Shown: positions 14,870-27,031, numbered from the stretch's first letter. The stretch: DNA of 64,000 nt from Chrysomallon squamiferum (GCA_012295275.1 CM022667.1:5581068-5645067), one strand, 5' to 3'. Notes: generated by a model not told the origin, from the letters alone. Numbers and translations are program-made.

Positions 14870-15381
14870 TTTACTTATATATCTTTTTCTATATTGATTT
14901 TAATTTTATTGTTCTTGCTAGTAATGTAACTTACTTCACAGAATGTTTTTATTTGTTTTATATAAATGTATATAAATATATATCGGAGCATACCGGGAAT
15001 GTATATTCTAATTAAATATAAAGACAACTTTAGAACATTTAGATTAATTAGAAAGTGAACGTTGTAGTAAATCAGTGTTGATACCAGACAATCGGCTATT
15101 CTACTTTTTGAAAATTATTATTATTATCAGAAGTTAATAATTTATTAGTTACTGAATAAGAGTGTTATTTCTGGTATAACTCGTCACTCTTTGTTCAGAT
15201 GAAGGTTTGTAAACAGCTAGTAAACATCAGGTGAACGCCAATGTAACTTTGATATATTAATAGAACACATTCTCAGATAAAATTAAAACACTGATAACAA
15301 AATACTTATAACTGATATCATTTAATTTCCAAATGTCATGTTGTTTTTCTACTTAGCAATCATTTTGATCATATATATATG

Positions 15382-15417
<36 letters not shown>

Positions 15418-15659
15418 AACACATACACACATACACACACACAAACACACACATATATATAAAGTAGGCACTCTTGTTTTATTTTTTATTTATTTTTTCT
15501 TGTTGACAGTTTTCACAACTTTATGTGATGACAGAGACTGTTAGAAAAGAAATTAGCATACTTGATGGAGAATAAGAATTTTCATTGCCGAATGTAGATT
15601 CTTTTCGAAATCGCATTTTTGAGCGAGGGGTCTGAGGGCCTTAGACTGGAAGAACAACC

Positions 15660-17931
15660 AAGAATATTTGGATAAAGGTCTTTCTTTGCAAGTTTTAGTG
15701 CAGGTTATAACTCAGGTATATTTTGATGAACAGGATGATCACCAACTTTAAGTCTGCACCTTTCAATTTCCACTGAATAGTCTCCCTTAGAAGACAGATC
15801 TGCGTCAAAAGGAATAGACAGTGATGCAGTAACATCGGGAGTTAAATTTCTGTGCTTTTTAGGGATTAAACAGTATCCCGTCGTATAATTTTTCGTCATC
15901 TGGAAAGCGTCCCTCCATTTCGGATATTACGTGATCTATAAAGGGGGGAAAAAGGTTAACGCACAAATGTTACACTGGGCGGTGCCGCATTTCCCAGATG
16001 AACCTGACGCCCAACACTTCGCTTTGCTTGAACAGGTACCGGACCAATTATCCGGACTCCTTGAGGTCTGAGGCATTCCGGATTTCTGAGTTTTCCGGTT
16101 TTCTGGTACCAAGGCATCTAAATACGGAAATAATTCGGCATAAACGTGTCAAAATTAAAAACGTAAAGAAAACTGACGATACACAACTGGACGGCTCGAC
16201 ACGTAAACAATGCGGCGAGTGAATGAACGCCAAGCGGCTTGAAAGAGTACTTCCGATCTGGTTAGGACAACACCTGCGCGCCGCCACTATGAAAATAGCG
16301 TCTGGAAAAAAAATCCGGTTTTCTGGCGTTCCGGGTTTCAGGATGCCGGATAATTGGTCCGGTACCTGTAGGTATACCTCTAATGTTTCGTAACTGAATC
16401 TTGTTTTTAGCTTCGTCAAAAGCAGAAACCATATTGCAGTCTCTCTTTTGCAAAAACAGAGTCAAAGGTTTTTAGCAGACTCACAACAAACTGGATTGCA
16501 ACTAATACCACGATAAACTAGAGACCCTCTAAAATCGTCCGCACCCATCTGCATCTGACGAACTGACGGTTTCAATTTTCACATTACTGAATGAACTCAT
16601 TGATACTGGGCCATCAGTGATGAAATTGCATCAAATCTTGCAGTCCATTAGTTTCATAGAATCTTGGAAGAGTTAAATCACCTTCCTTTTTCAGAAACGG
16701 TACGTCAATATCGTCTTCACAATCACCTCCATGAAATAGATCGTGAAGCAAGTCCTTGCCGCCCGTAAAGGACTTGAGAATTTCCTTTCGTTTTCTGCGA
16801 TGCACATAAAAGCCAAGTCATCGACCGATGGACACCATCAAATTTCGAACTCGCCGACAATTTTTCCAACTTTCTGTTACAGCCAAATTAAGATTTTTCA
16901 ATTTACAATGTACATATGGCGGGCTCGAACAATTCTCTCAAATACGTTGTTGTAAAGTAGAAACCTCTCCACTCATAACTCTTGCTCTGTCCTATCCTTC
17001 GCCTCGAAGACTGTCAAGATCTAATCCCGAACTCTGTAAATGTTCCAAAGTTTAGTCACCAATATGTTCAGCATCAACTTGTACTGGTTAAACTTATCAA
17101 AGAAGATCTTCATGGATTTCTTAGTTCTCACCACCAACATACCTTGACGTAAATCGACAATTGTTCTTTAACAGATACGTCTGTCGTTTCATCGGCGCAA
17201 ACAGCAAATAACTTACTCTTCTTGCAGTTACCTATTAGCTGCTCTCTTGTTTCAATTTCACAACAGTGAATAAGTTAATTTTGCACCTTCGGAGATAGAT
17301 ATTTCAAAGATCGACTAGCCGTCTCCAGATTTTCACACAAAACATTGTTAAAACTTGATTTCCACTCGATGAGAAACTGTAAATGTCAACAGCATCAATA
17401 TGATCCTTGCTTTCCAAATGCAATTTCAAAGAGGAGCCTCAGCACCGATAGCATTCTTCCAGTCAGTAAATCCCTTATTGTCGAAACGAATATCATACAG
17501 TATTTCTATTTGTGAATATTTAAGCCAAAGAAACTGACTTTGCCATGAGAGGGTCGATGTCGACGACCTTTTGAAGGTAACATTTTGCTGGTTTGGAATC
17601 GATTTCTGAAGTAAGAAATGTCAGATTCTTTGATCTTATAATATGAAGAGTCAGGAGAACGGTCGATTTATGTTTTGGATTCGACTGAGTTCCTGAAATT
17701 GCCTCGGCTTGGCTTATTTCAGTAATCACTGACAGCCCTGCAATGGTAGCAAATGTTGGTTTTCACCTTCAGATTGATTATCGCCAGATTGCGCTTGGCT
17801 TGTGTATGAAGCCTCGTCAAGACTTTCAGCGAGTAGCTGTTCTTTTGTAGATTTGTAACTTTAATGTGATGCGTACCACCTCCTGACTTTCTTTTAAACA
17901 AACATGTCTTCAGCCATTTTTGGGGAGACAT
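15660..17931 (-). pseudogene. Decayed hAT-superfamily transposase (TTF-type zinc finger/ZMYM1-like)
   Basis: Minus-strand relic in several frames. An open stretch starts at 17931 (MSPQKWLKTCLFKRKSGGGT). A second follows at 17520-17729. At 17400-17490 come FDNKGFTDWKNAIGAEAP and, after a frameshift, LKLHLESKDHIDAVDIY, which fits the H-x-x-S-x-x-H pattern of TTF-type zinc fingers. At 17150-17250 reads KLFAVCADETTDVSVKEQLS, the characteristic DETTD block of hAT-like ZMYM1/THAP-type transposase proteins. Stops and frameshifts separate these blocks, so it is not functional as an enzyme. Fragments at 16614-16805 and 15705-15899 probably continue the C-terminal part. No terminal inverted repeats of the hAT itself were recognised, so the outer limits are approximate. 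It sits between gene B and gene A, where a type 2 gene would be expected from the order elsewhere in the cluster. Confidence 0.8.
16032..16369. mobile_element. Small non-autonomous inverted-repeat element (MITE-like) inside the hAT relic
   Basis: A 24-bp perfect terminal inverted repeat: 16032-16055 starts ACAGGTACCGGACCAATTAT and its exact reverse complement is at 16346-16369. Further imperfect inverted similarity continues inward (ATTCCGGATTTCTGAGTTTTC against TCCGGTTTTCTGGCG). The interior is more GC-rich than its surroundings and has no transposase. The element is 338 bp long. I see no clear target-site duplication. The CAGG...CCGGA ends are reminiscent of pogo/Tigger-like elements; this is a guess. 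Confidence 0.75.
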
Positions 17932-18207
17932 GACATGAATGCTATCGTGAAACTAAATGACATACATTGCATCAGGGCAAGAACCAGGCTAAGAGTGAAA
18001 CGTGTGAAAAGGACGCTGTATCCTTAAATCATCAGTATCCGATAAACCTGTTTGATGTCTGATGTCTTTGAAGTCAGTTATGACTTTCATCGTAAAGATG
18101 TCTATAGACTTCAAACGGTAACCGTAGACATAAACGAATTAATTCAGCGGATATCGTTTCTATGGTAATAGAGATTTATATTTTATCAACAAAATCTTTG
18201 TGTAAAA

Positions 18208-18246
<39 letters not shown>

Positions 18247-19190
18247 CAGAAAGCAATAAAATTAAAAAATCATTTCAAATAAAAAATACAAATCAAATCA
18301 AATCAAGTCAATTTCGGTTTGAGGCACATACCTCATTTGCCTGAATGATTTTATTGGGTTTCTTAATGCAAATCATAAACTAAAACCACACAGTATTGGT
18401 ACGCAGTAAAAACATTCAGTATCTATATTTTAAAATTCAGATCTTGATTTAATAAGAAAAAAAAGGTTTGTGGTAAATTAATTTCTTTTTTTTTTAAATT
18501 AACAATATGTTATGTTTGCTATATATTTATATATTAAGCAGCACCGATAATAAATTTAATGGTTTACAATTTGATTATTGTTCAGTGTTGAAGGAATTCT
18601 GGTTTTCACAAGTGAATTTTAACATTCAAGTAATTCAGTGGTACGCGTAAATCGTTCATTTCGGGTAATCCCTGTTTAGTGAAAATCGGCTTTGAAAAAT
18701 TTAACACAATGAATGTCGCTCCAGTTTTAAGTGTCAGCACTCTCCATATAAACATTTTTTGTATTTCCATTTTCACTGGAAAAGGAGTAATAAATGGTAG
18801 TAGAATAACAATGCTTAGACCTAAACTGCAAGATGACTAAAACTCAACATTTGTCAAAAATATCACCCCACCAAATACCTAAGAAAACATTTCTAGCAGC
18901 AAGTTCAATATTTAGTTATGCTGTAGCCAGTTAATTTGACAAGACCCACTGTATCTTGCTCGTAACATTCTCATATTATATTTGTTTTCTCAAACACAGC
19001 AATGGCTTTGCCAAAAGTGACGTCTATCGATCATTTAACAGCGGACAAAAGAAAAAACCCCAAATAATACTAAAAAAAAGACTCTTGGAAATCTTGCAGC
19101 TAGTGTTTACCTTTACTGATATGAAGAAATGTGTTGTAGCTTCTGTTATTGCTACTGTTATTGTTATTATTGTTATTGTTATTGTTATTA

Positions 19191-19251
<61 letters not shown>

Positions 19252-20450
19252 GTATTGTTCTTGTTGTTTCTTGTTTGAAATGTTTGACATTAGCAGACAT
19301 TTTTGATTTGTAAGAGTTTTAATTTCTAAATTCAACTAAAATTGGTGGATGGAGCAGCGAATCAACGAACTAAACCAGACTAGATTATATCAGGACCCAC
19401 ACCTACTGAAATATCGTTTCACGTACATAATTAAAAACTAGCACTTTTATTTTATAATGTTTTCTAAATCAGATTTTTTCAACATAATTATATTTATAAT
19501 TTAAATAATCTCTTTCAAGTTAATTGCATCATCCGTTTGCTTTTTCACTGACTATAACAGTTGCTGATCTAAAATTAATCTAATAGCAGATATCTATTTC
19601 AGTAATAAGTCAGCTAAAATTAACCTTATAGCAGATATCTATTTCTGTAATAAGTCAAAGCTAAAATCTATCTAATAACACATATTTATTTCTGTTGGAA
19701 GTCAAAGCTAAAATTAAACTAATAACACATATTTACTTCTGTAATAAGTCAAAGTTAAAATCTATCTAATAGCAGATATGTATATCTGTAATAAGTGAAA
19801 GTTAAAGCAAACTAATCAGTATAACACACTCTGTACATAACAGGGTTACATTGTAAACTACTTGTCATTTTGTAAAACTTTCTCTGCTAGAATTTCCTAT
19901 TTTATAGCCAGTGTGAATGTCAGTTTTTCTACATGATCTAATTTTACCCATAAAATGTTTTCTTATAATTCCTCACAAGTTTTTATTGAACGTTTTTAAT
20001 AATTAAAACTTTATTAGGAATTCTTACGCAAAAATATAATGAATCATGATAAAAGTTGAATATACAGACAAGTAATTAATGAGCATATTCTGTTATGTTT
20101 ATTAATAACTATGCATATTAAGTTTTGTTTATTTTAATGTTAGCATATACATATCTATATATAATTCAAATAGTGATAAACAGGTGAGATGGTATTTATA
20201 CTAATAAAATACATATTACTATTCAGATTAAGGTAAGAATTTAAAAGTATTTGTGTTATAGATTACATATGAAATCATTCATTTCTTTCCTCTTTCATTC
20301 TGCGTGACAGATCACAGATAAGATCATGAAGTGAAATGTAAAAAGAAAAATTATTCATTTATTCACTTAGTTTATTTTCCTTTCTTTATTGTTGTATTCC
20401 ACTTTGTTATTTTATTGTAAGTATTTCTATCACACTCTGTTGTGTCAATT
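17932..20450. other. Intergenic region without a recognised gene
   Basis: Contains a TAAA-type tract (about 18208-18246), a long TTA/ATT tract (19187-19250) and, from about 19450, the start of a duplicated 3'-flank block. Open frames here are short or made of the TTA repeat. No gene recognised. Confidence 0.6.
19187..19250. repeat. TTA/ATT microsatellite
   Basis: Near-perfect trinucleotide run; translated in any frame it gives homopolymeric Ile/Asn/Tyr runs, so open frames over it are spurious. Confidence 0.95.
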
Positions 20451-20560
20451 ATTATAGTACTGTAATAGGGTTTGTGAGTCCGCGTAGAAATAGCAAAAAC
20501 AAACGCAATACATAAATATTCTCTTTATTTGAAATTACATAATAAAGTAGTTTTACTAAT
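19450..20560. repeat. Type 1 gene 3'-flank block, copy 1 (below gene B)
   Basis: Homologous to 27628-28490, the 3' flank of gene C. Shared landmarks include ATGTTTTCTAAATCAGATTT at the left edge, TTTATAGCCAGTGTGAATGT in the middle and TTGAAATTACATAATAAAG at the right edge. It includes a minus-strand AATAAA (TTTATT at 20524-20529) matching the putative gene C polyadenylation signal. Its position next to the gene B intron marks the site where the body of gene B was lost. Confidence 0.8.
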
Positions 20561-20576
20561 ATATTTCTATAGAACA

Positions 20577-20581
20577 ACAGC

Positions 20582-20652
<71 letters not shown>
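20577..20652. repeat. CAA/AAT microsatellite at the gene B deletion junction
   Basis: A CAA run passing into an AAT run. To its right the sequence matches gene A's Ig1-Ig2 intron (about 11400-11580); to its left it matches the 3' flank of type 1 genes. The deletion of Ig2 to tail therefore ends at or inside this repeat. Confidence 0.85.
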
Positions 20653-20659
<7 letters not shown>

Positions 20660-21092
20660 ATAAATAATATAAACATAAACATGCTCACTAAATACAGCAC
20701 AGTCTCATCCACCTCAAACGGATTCTTTACTTACAACTTCTTGTAATCTAAGCATGTTTATATATAAGATTCACTAATTTAAAATATTTGATCTTTTTTG
20801 TTACATGACAGTCTATCATTTTCAATTTTCATAATGATTATCATAATGATAATAACAACAAACATAATAAACAAATCTTAAAACAAATTACATTAATAAA
20901 AAAGTATGACTCTTTCAACATATTACAATTAAACTAAACTTGTGCTGCCAATCAGATACACTAAATTTAATTATTATAATTATCATTCACTGTTTCAGGG
21001 AATATAGTTAAAGTTTAAATTATTTTATGAACAGATTTTATTTTCTTACTACAAATAATATCTTTGTTATAAAAATATAATTATTTACTTAC

Positions 21093-23732
21093 TACTCATT
21101 TCTAATCTCAGTGTGTTACTAGACATTCTAGCAGTATTCAGTTTACACAACCAGTCTGTGACATCCTGATCTGAAGCTTTGTTAATTGTCAGAGAATACT
21201 TCTTAGTGGTTGACAGTCTGCTGTTTGTCCCATCTCCACACTCTACAGAATAACTTTGTCTGTCAGCTGGAGAACTCCACACAGAACACTGATCTGGTTT
21301 CTGTCTCAGTGAACCAATCCTAGAACTGCCACTATTGTTATAAAATGTTATTAAGTCATCAAGATTTTCAGCACCTGACACTGTACAAGTCAGAGTAAAC
21401 TTTTTATCTTTGACTAAATGAGACGAAGATCCAGACAAAGTCAGTGAAACACAATCTGTAAAATAAAAGATAAAATCTTTGTTTTCGGTATATCTGTTTC
21501 TTCTTAGTTTCTCAGGGTTTTTTCTGTCTTCTTCTTCTTTGTAATAGCATTATTATTCAATTTTTAATTTGGAAATTATTTAGTACCTAGTTATTTCAAA
21601 AAATGAGTATTTAGAGGAAGGTGTTCATATACAATATTTCATTACACTAAATCCAATTAAATAATAATAATAATAATAACAATAGTAATAATAAAAATAC
21701 TAATACTAATAATAACACCTCTTTTATGTCTAAAATAAACAAATTTCTAGAATGACAACTGCATCAAATAGAAAATATATTACAGAGATAAATGCTAGAG
21801 TACAGTATGTGCACTTCGATCAAAAATACGTTTGTTACATTACTGCACGATGCCAAATATTTTTAGATCGTTAGCTATCGTTATGCATAAACTTTAAACA
21901 AATGCAGAACAATGATATTAGAGAAAGCTGGTGCTTGTTTGTCAAAGGAAATAGGTTTTTCCTCTTATATATCCTTTTGAAGAACTTCAATATCTGTAAC
22001 AATGGAAGTTCTGGTAAATGGGTTTTGAGGTTTGTATGTTAAATTACTAATTAATATTTTATTAAAACAAGTAATTTTCTATGAATTTACTAACAAAATT
22101 AATATGTGTTTTCGTGGGAAAATGACACTTATTAACATATTACATTGTAAACTGTTTTATTTTTAAACAAGTCTGAAATTTTGTTATTTTTTTAGTTTCA
22201 TAGAAAAGACTGAACACAGGATTCAGAAACAGTGAAACTGATACGTGACTACTTTGTGTTGTATCCTCCCATCCCACTTGTCACAGATCTTACAACAACA
22301 CACGTCACAGCTGAGTGAACTCCTAACTACTTGAGTGAACTCCCAACTACCTGAGTGAACTCCTAACTACCTGAGTAAACTTCTAACTACCTGAGTGAAC
22401 TCTATCTGAGTGAACTCCTAACAACCTTAGTGAACTCCTAACTACCTGAGTGAACTACTAACTACCTGAGTGAACTGCTAACTATCTGAATGAACTCCTA
22501 ACTACCTTAGTGAACTCCTAACTACCTGAGTGAACTCCTACCTACCTGAGTGAACTACTAACTACCTGAGTGAACTCCTACCTACCTAGAAAATAACAAT
22601 GAACTCCCGTCTGTTAGACAGTCAGCTTGGGAAATAATTAAGAAAATTCCTATTAACAATTAATAGAGAAGAACGGAATCTGTATTCTTATCCATTTATT
22701 ATAATATAGTCAGCCACATAACACGTTAGTGGTATGAATTATTAAATCATATTTTGTAAATATAAAAAAGACACATTTAACACCTACGATATATATCAAT
22801 ATATACAAAGTTCAGTTGTTACATTAATGTTATAGAGGTTTGATTAGTTAGGTCCTAAGCTGGGAGTGAGAAATAACTCTTTCATCTGCCTGTCAGTATA
22901 TTTATCACTAGACTGTATACAGACATCAGAAAATAGTAATTACACTATATCAATAAAAGATTATTCGGTTAAGTGGTTATACATTTTTAGCACATAACAA
23001 ATTTGAGACAATTAAGATGAAATAATAAGCACATTATTTGTTTCAGTATTAACTATTAAAGATCAGTCTTCAAAAATATATAAAAATGGGCTATATTTCT
23101 ATGAAGATTTTCTAAGTAAGAAGAAATTATCAGTGGTGACACACATATTATTATGATTATTATTATTATTATTACCACTGTTGTGGTTGTTGTTGTTGTT
23201 GTTATTATTACGTTAATGATCATGATGAAAAACTAAAATGTGACCAAAATTATGCTTGATCAGTAATGGATGTCATTTAGGTATGATCAGTTGAGTAGGC
23301 TTAAACAACATCCGTGACTCAAAATTAATAAAAGTATCTAAACTGCAATCAAAGAGGAACACTGGTCTGAGTACGTCACACATGAATCAGATTTTAATTT
23401 TGACTTTACAGAGAAATATCTTTTAATCAGAAATATGAGACCGATAATTGATGGTTTTTATTTAAATGTCAAAAATGTTTCAGTTTCATATGTTTCAGTA
23501 TAACTCTATTCACTAAAACATTAACAAAAATAAAATTAAAATAAGGAAAAGGAGGTAGCTCTCGTGAGTCAGAATAAAAGCAAAATAATTTTCACAGTTG
23601 ATAGGCAATCAAGATTGAGCTTCAAGAAGATTTTTTAACAGTTTCTGTGAATTTACCTGAAAACACAACACTGTTCAAGAAGAACACGACTAAAATCAGT
23701 TTCTTATCGACAGCAGAAAATATCGCAGACAT
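21093..23732 (-). CDS. Gene B: truncated type 1 receptor with only signal peptide and Ig1
   Basis: Signal exon 23657-23732 (core AVDKKLILVVFFLNSVVFS) and Ig1 21093-21455 (363 bp, phase 1-1) are open and well preserved. Ig1 holds TCTVSGAENLDDL, QCSVW, VECGDG and the F-strand block DVTDWLCKL. No Ig2-Ig5, FN3, membrane or tail exon follows: below Ig1 the intron matches gene A as far as the CAA/AAT repeat and then jumps to 3'-flank sequence. If the Ig1 donor is not used, the frame stops at once (S-K-stop), giving a secreted single-Ig protein of about 148 residues, with a possible AATAAA at 20524-20529. It may be a deletion pseudogene or a soluble form. Its first intron carries a 20-bp minisatellite. 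Confidence 0.7.
22311..22587. repeat. 20-bp minisatellite in gene B intron 1
   Basis: About 14 head-to-tail copies of CTGAGTGAACTCCTAACTAC with point changes and one unit shortened to 16 bases. Genes C (about 37610) and D (about 51940) keep a single unit at the matching intron position, so this is a copy-number expansion private to gene B. Confidence 0.95.
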
Positions 23733-23812
23733 AATTTATTAACTGTAAACAGTGACAACGTTTCAGATTAAAAATCCCGTTCTAAGAAGAATCGAAGCTT
23801 TCGCTTGCAGTT

Positions 23813-23822
23813 CACTTCCTGG
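23813..23822 (-). promoter_or_regulatory. Conserved ETS-like site upstream of gene B
   Basis: CCAGGAAGTG on the minus strand, 81-90 bp upstream of the ATG, in the same conserved block as in genes A, C and D. Its retention shows that the gene B promoter region is preserved although the gene body is lost. Confidence 0.45.
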
Positions 23823-24026
23823 TTTGTTTCTGTCAACAATGCGTACTTTTATCCTGATTTAATTAATGCAGTAAGATTCCATTTTAGATTTAAATTAAAG
23901 TTACAGTATTATAGTGACTAAATATCATGCAAATCCTAGTTTTGATGTTTTATTACAATTATTAGCGATCATTTCATACCACAGGCTAACTCACAGCGAA
24001 CTTCCACTAAGTTTACAGTATTGAAT

Positions 24027-24250
24027 ATAAAATCTAAAACGAGGCTACGTCCTACCTCTGCTGTGGGTGGGTACAAAGGGTTATGTCCCGGGTGAGTGAG
24101 TGCTAATCAGAGCGAGCTGTTGTGAAGCAGGTCTACGAAAATAAAATCTAAAACGAGGCTACGTCCTACCTCTGCTGTGGGTGGGTACAAAGGGTTATGT
24201 CCCGGGTGAGTGCTAAGCAGAGCGAGCTGTTGTGAAGCACGTCTGGGTCA
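24027..24250. repeat. Tandem 114-bp duplication upstream of gene B
   Basis: Two direct copies starting at 24027 and 24141 (ATAAAATCTAAAACGAGGCT...). The second has a small deletion (GTGAGTGAGTGC to GTGAGTGC). The other type 1 genes have a single related block. It lies about 300-520 bp upstream of the gene B start, so it may affect promoter spacing. Confidence 0.9.
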
Positions 24251-25245
24251 GGCACGCTATTTAACAAAGACTTGAAATGTGTAAACTTGTATAAGTTGTC
24301 CTGAAGTTAGTTCTAAGCCCCCGTACTCCTTAATCGCCTTAGACGTAGAGTGACAGGTGTGTGCAATCAAAAGTTTAGAACGAATTCTGTAACACAGTTA
24401 TTAGCGCTAAGAATTTGTTTCACAGGTTATACTGGGACTGTTACAAAGTTTCATGCAAATGGAGAATACTTGTTTATGTTTTGCTTCTTTATTTATTTAT
24501 TTATTTTAATTTTATTGTGCTTGGTAGTTATGTAATTTAGGTATCAATAAGCAGCAAGAATATACAGGAATGTCTAATTTATTTAAACACAAAGACAACT
24601 TTTAAACTTTTTGATTAATTACTAAGTAAACCTGTTGGAAATCAGTACTGATATCAGACAATTTATACAGTAAAAATTATGTTTTTACGGTGAAAAAAAT
24701 TATTAGAGACACTGTAGAATAATAAATTCCGCCTGAATTTGATACTCTATCTAACAGCGAACCTTTTTATCCAAATTTAAAATTAATGATCCCCTATTGT
24801 TCGAAATTGTAATGATGGAAGTAAGAAGCAAAACATTTTTAACTGCAGGTAAATGATTTAATTCCAAATATAATGATTATTCTAGCAAACAAAAATATAA
24901 TATTAGCAGTAAGTGTTTTTTTTTTTTTTTTTGTTGTTGTTTGTTTTTATTTTTTATTTTTTACTTATTGTTTGTTTTGTTTTGTTTTTTGTTGTTGTTG
25001 TTGTTGTTTTTCAAAAACTATTAGGACATCTTCACAACGTTTTGTGATGATGCAGAATGGTTAGAATAGAAATTAACACACCACGGAGAACAAGAAAGAT
25101 ATTTATTTTTTAATTTATTTTTACAGTTTACAAATTAAAACAAAACAATATGGGTACAAAGTAAACAGTTAAGTTTGGGGGGGTATTCGGTTTTCTGAAA
25201 CTTTTAATTTTCAGATCTTGCTTTGATGTGGTAAACTTTAGACAC

Positions 25246-25276
<31 letters not shown>

Positions 25277-25485
25277 TTTGAGTTAGATGTAGATTTAGAT
25301 TTAGAGGTAAATATAGTTTACTGTTTCTGCTATATATTAAACAACACTGATAATAAATTTTATTTCTTTACAATTTGTTTATCATTTCGATATTCAGAGA
25401 AGAAAGGATTCTAGTGAATTTTAGCATTGAATTAATTTAGTTGACCGCGTTATTTGATTACTTCGTGTAATTCCTGCTTAGTAAA

Positions 25486-25540
<55 letters not shown>

Positions 25541-26740
25541 TGTAGTAGTAGTAGTAGTAGTAGTACTAGTAGTAGTAGTTGTAGTAGTAGGAGCAGGAGT
25601 AGTAGTTGTTGTAGTATTAGTAGTAGTAGTAGCAGTTGTATAATATAGTAGTAGTAGTAGTAGTAGTAAAGTGTGGGCGCTGTTGCTAGGAGAGTTCTCT
25701 AGTTCTGCTGTGGAGATGTTTCCTAGGATCTTCCTGACTGCTCAGTGTTGACCCAAGTACACTGATTTTACACCTGACACAGTTCTTGTTCTCATCTCCC
25801 GTACCTTACTGATCAGACAGACAGAGAGAACAAAATGTAACGTGCTAAGCGGAGTGATAGGTACGCTCTCTGACAAAGCCAGGGGTGTGTGTTCTGATTT
25901 GTATTTCAAGACTTTTACTCAACTTTTCAACTTCCTTAGTTGACACATTTCTCTCTGATTCTATGGTCATGACTATGTGAAGGCAGGTCGTTTTCTTCTC
26001 ATTCTTGACAATGATATTCTATGTAGACGTACTTAGTTAATGCTCCGATTGCCCATAAAAGGAACACTTTGTGATTTCAAAATAACAATAATATAGAAGA
26101 ACATCTGTGAAAACTGAGTTAATCTTTTGAAACATACATATTAAATATTTTACACATTTAATCTGCTACCTTAGTTAATACTGAGAAACTCAGATATAGT
26201 GAATACTCGTTTCATCTGTCGTGAGAAAAATGATGTCATCAAATGACACGCATCATGTCGGAAAACACTGCTCTACTCTGATCAGTGACAGATTACCGTT
26301 GTTTGATACCATTCAATAAAAACAAAAACAAAAATAAGGTAACAACTTGTGATATATTTATTGTTATCTTATTATTTTGTTATTATTATTATCAGATACA
26401 TTAGTTTTGTGACAAAATAATTCTATAAATAAATTTAAAATAAATTCAGTGAGTCATGTTACATACCAATTTTTCTTTAAATTAAAATAATAATATTCAA
26501 ATTTGGGTCATTATTCTAACTGAAATGGTATGATTATGATCTGCACGATACGATACAGTTTGATTAGAAACAGTTCAAAGTTTATCTGTCCGTATTGCAT
26601 AATAATTATAATCATTATAATGATCGACTGAACTAAACAGATGTTATAAATGTTCGGATTATTTTACGTTACGTCAGTTCAGATAGTCTATTTCTTACTT
26701 ACTTCAAAGTATAATATAGTGCACACCGTCATATACCAAG
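24251..26740. other. Intergenic region between gene B promoter and the orphan signal exon
   Basis: Apart from the TTAGCGCTAA palindrome at 24401-24410 (a block shared with other type 1 upstream regions), poly-T/poly-A tracts and the TAG repeat, I see no gene. Some sequence near 25850-25890 vaguely resembles the 24230-24290 block. Confidence 0.5.
25484..25670. repeat. TAG/GTA microsatellite
   Basis: Long, slightly interrupted trinucleotide tract. The poly-Ser frame across it is an artefact of the repeat. Confidence 0.95.
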
Positions 26741-26761
26741 TATATCTGTCATTATATACAG

Positions 26762-26905
26762 TCAAGTGTTCTAGTAGTCTCACCTGTAATTATAATTAAA
26801 TAGTAATACCAGGTATATCTATTATTTTTAATATTACAGTTATTTTACATACTGTGTACTTGTTGTACATACAGTCAAGTGTTGTAGTAGTCTCACCTGT
26901 AATTA
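26762..26905. repeat. Two relic units of the type 2 Ig1-acceptor repeat
   Basis: Two copies, 113 bp apart, of the AGTCAAGTGTT...AGTAGTCTCACCTGTAATTAT unit that is repeated in front of gene E Ig1. Each carries a minus-strand acceptor plus the first codons of Ig1, but here no Ig1 body follows. Confidence 0.85.
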
Positions 26906-26970
26906 TTATTGTTATTTTATATTTTTATTCGTTTTATCTTTTGAAACAGTTTTACATTTCAAGATTTTAC

Positions 26971-27031
26971 CTTTAACTACACTCGCAAGTAAAATGAAGA
27001 GGATAACTCCACTGAAATTACTGATAACCAT
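26971..27031 (-). pseudogene. Orphan type 2 signal-peptide exon
   Basis: Reads MVISNFSGVILFILLASVVK then a phase 1 donor (G|GTAAAATC). It has the same 61-bp length, phase and end (SVVKG) as gene E's first exon, and the same AG-bounded 5' UTR sequence just before the ATG. Downstream only two acceptor-repeat units remain; the Ig domains, FN3, membrane and tail are absent before gene B begins. It is the 5' stump of a deleted type 2 gene, which keeps the type 2 / type 1 alternation of the cluster visible. Confidence 0.75.

Noticed and set aside
16048-16419. Minus-strand 123-codon open frame and overlapping plus-strand frames
   Set aside because: They run through the non-coding MITE and the frameshifted hAT relic; no consistent protein.
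22311-22587. Regularly repeated 20-bp units resembling a CRISPR array
   Set aside because: Units are contiguous without spacers and lie in a eukaryotic intron; it is a minisatellite.
25454-25648. Poly-serine open frame
   Set aside because: Translation of the TAG/GTA repeat.
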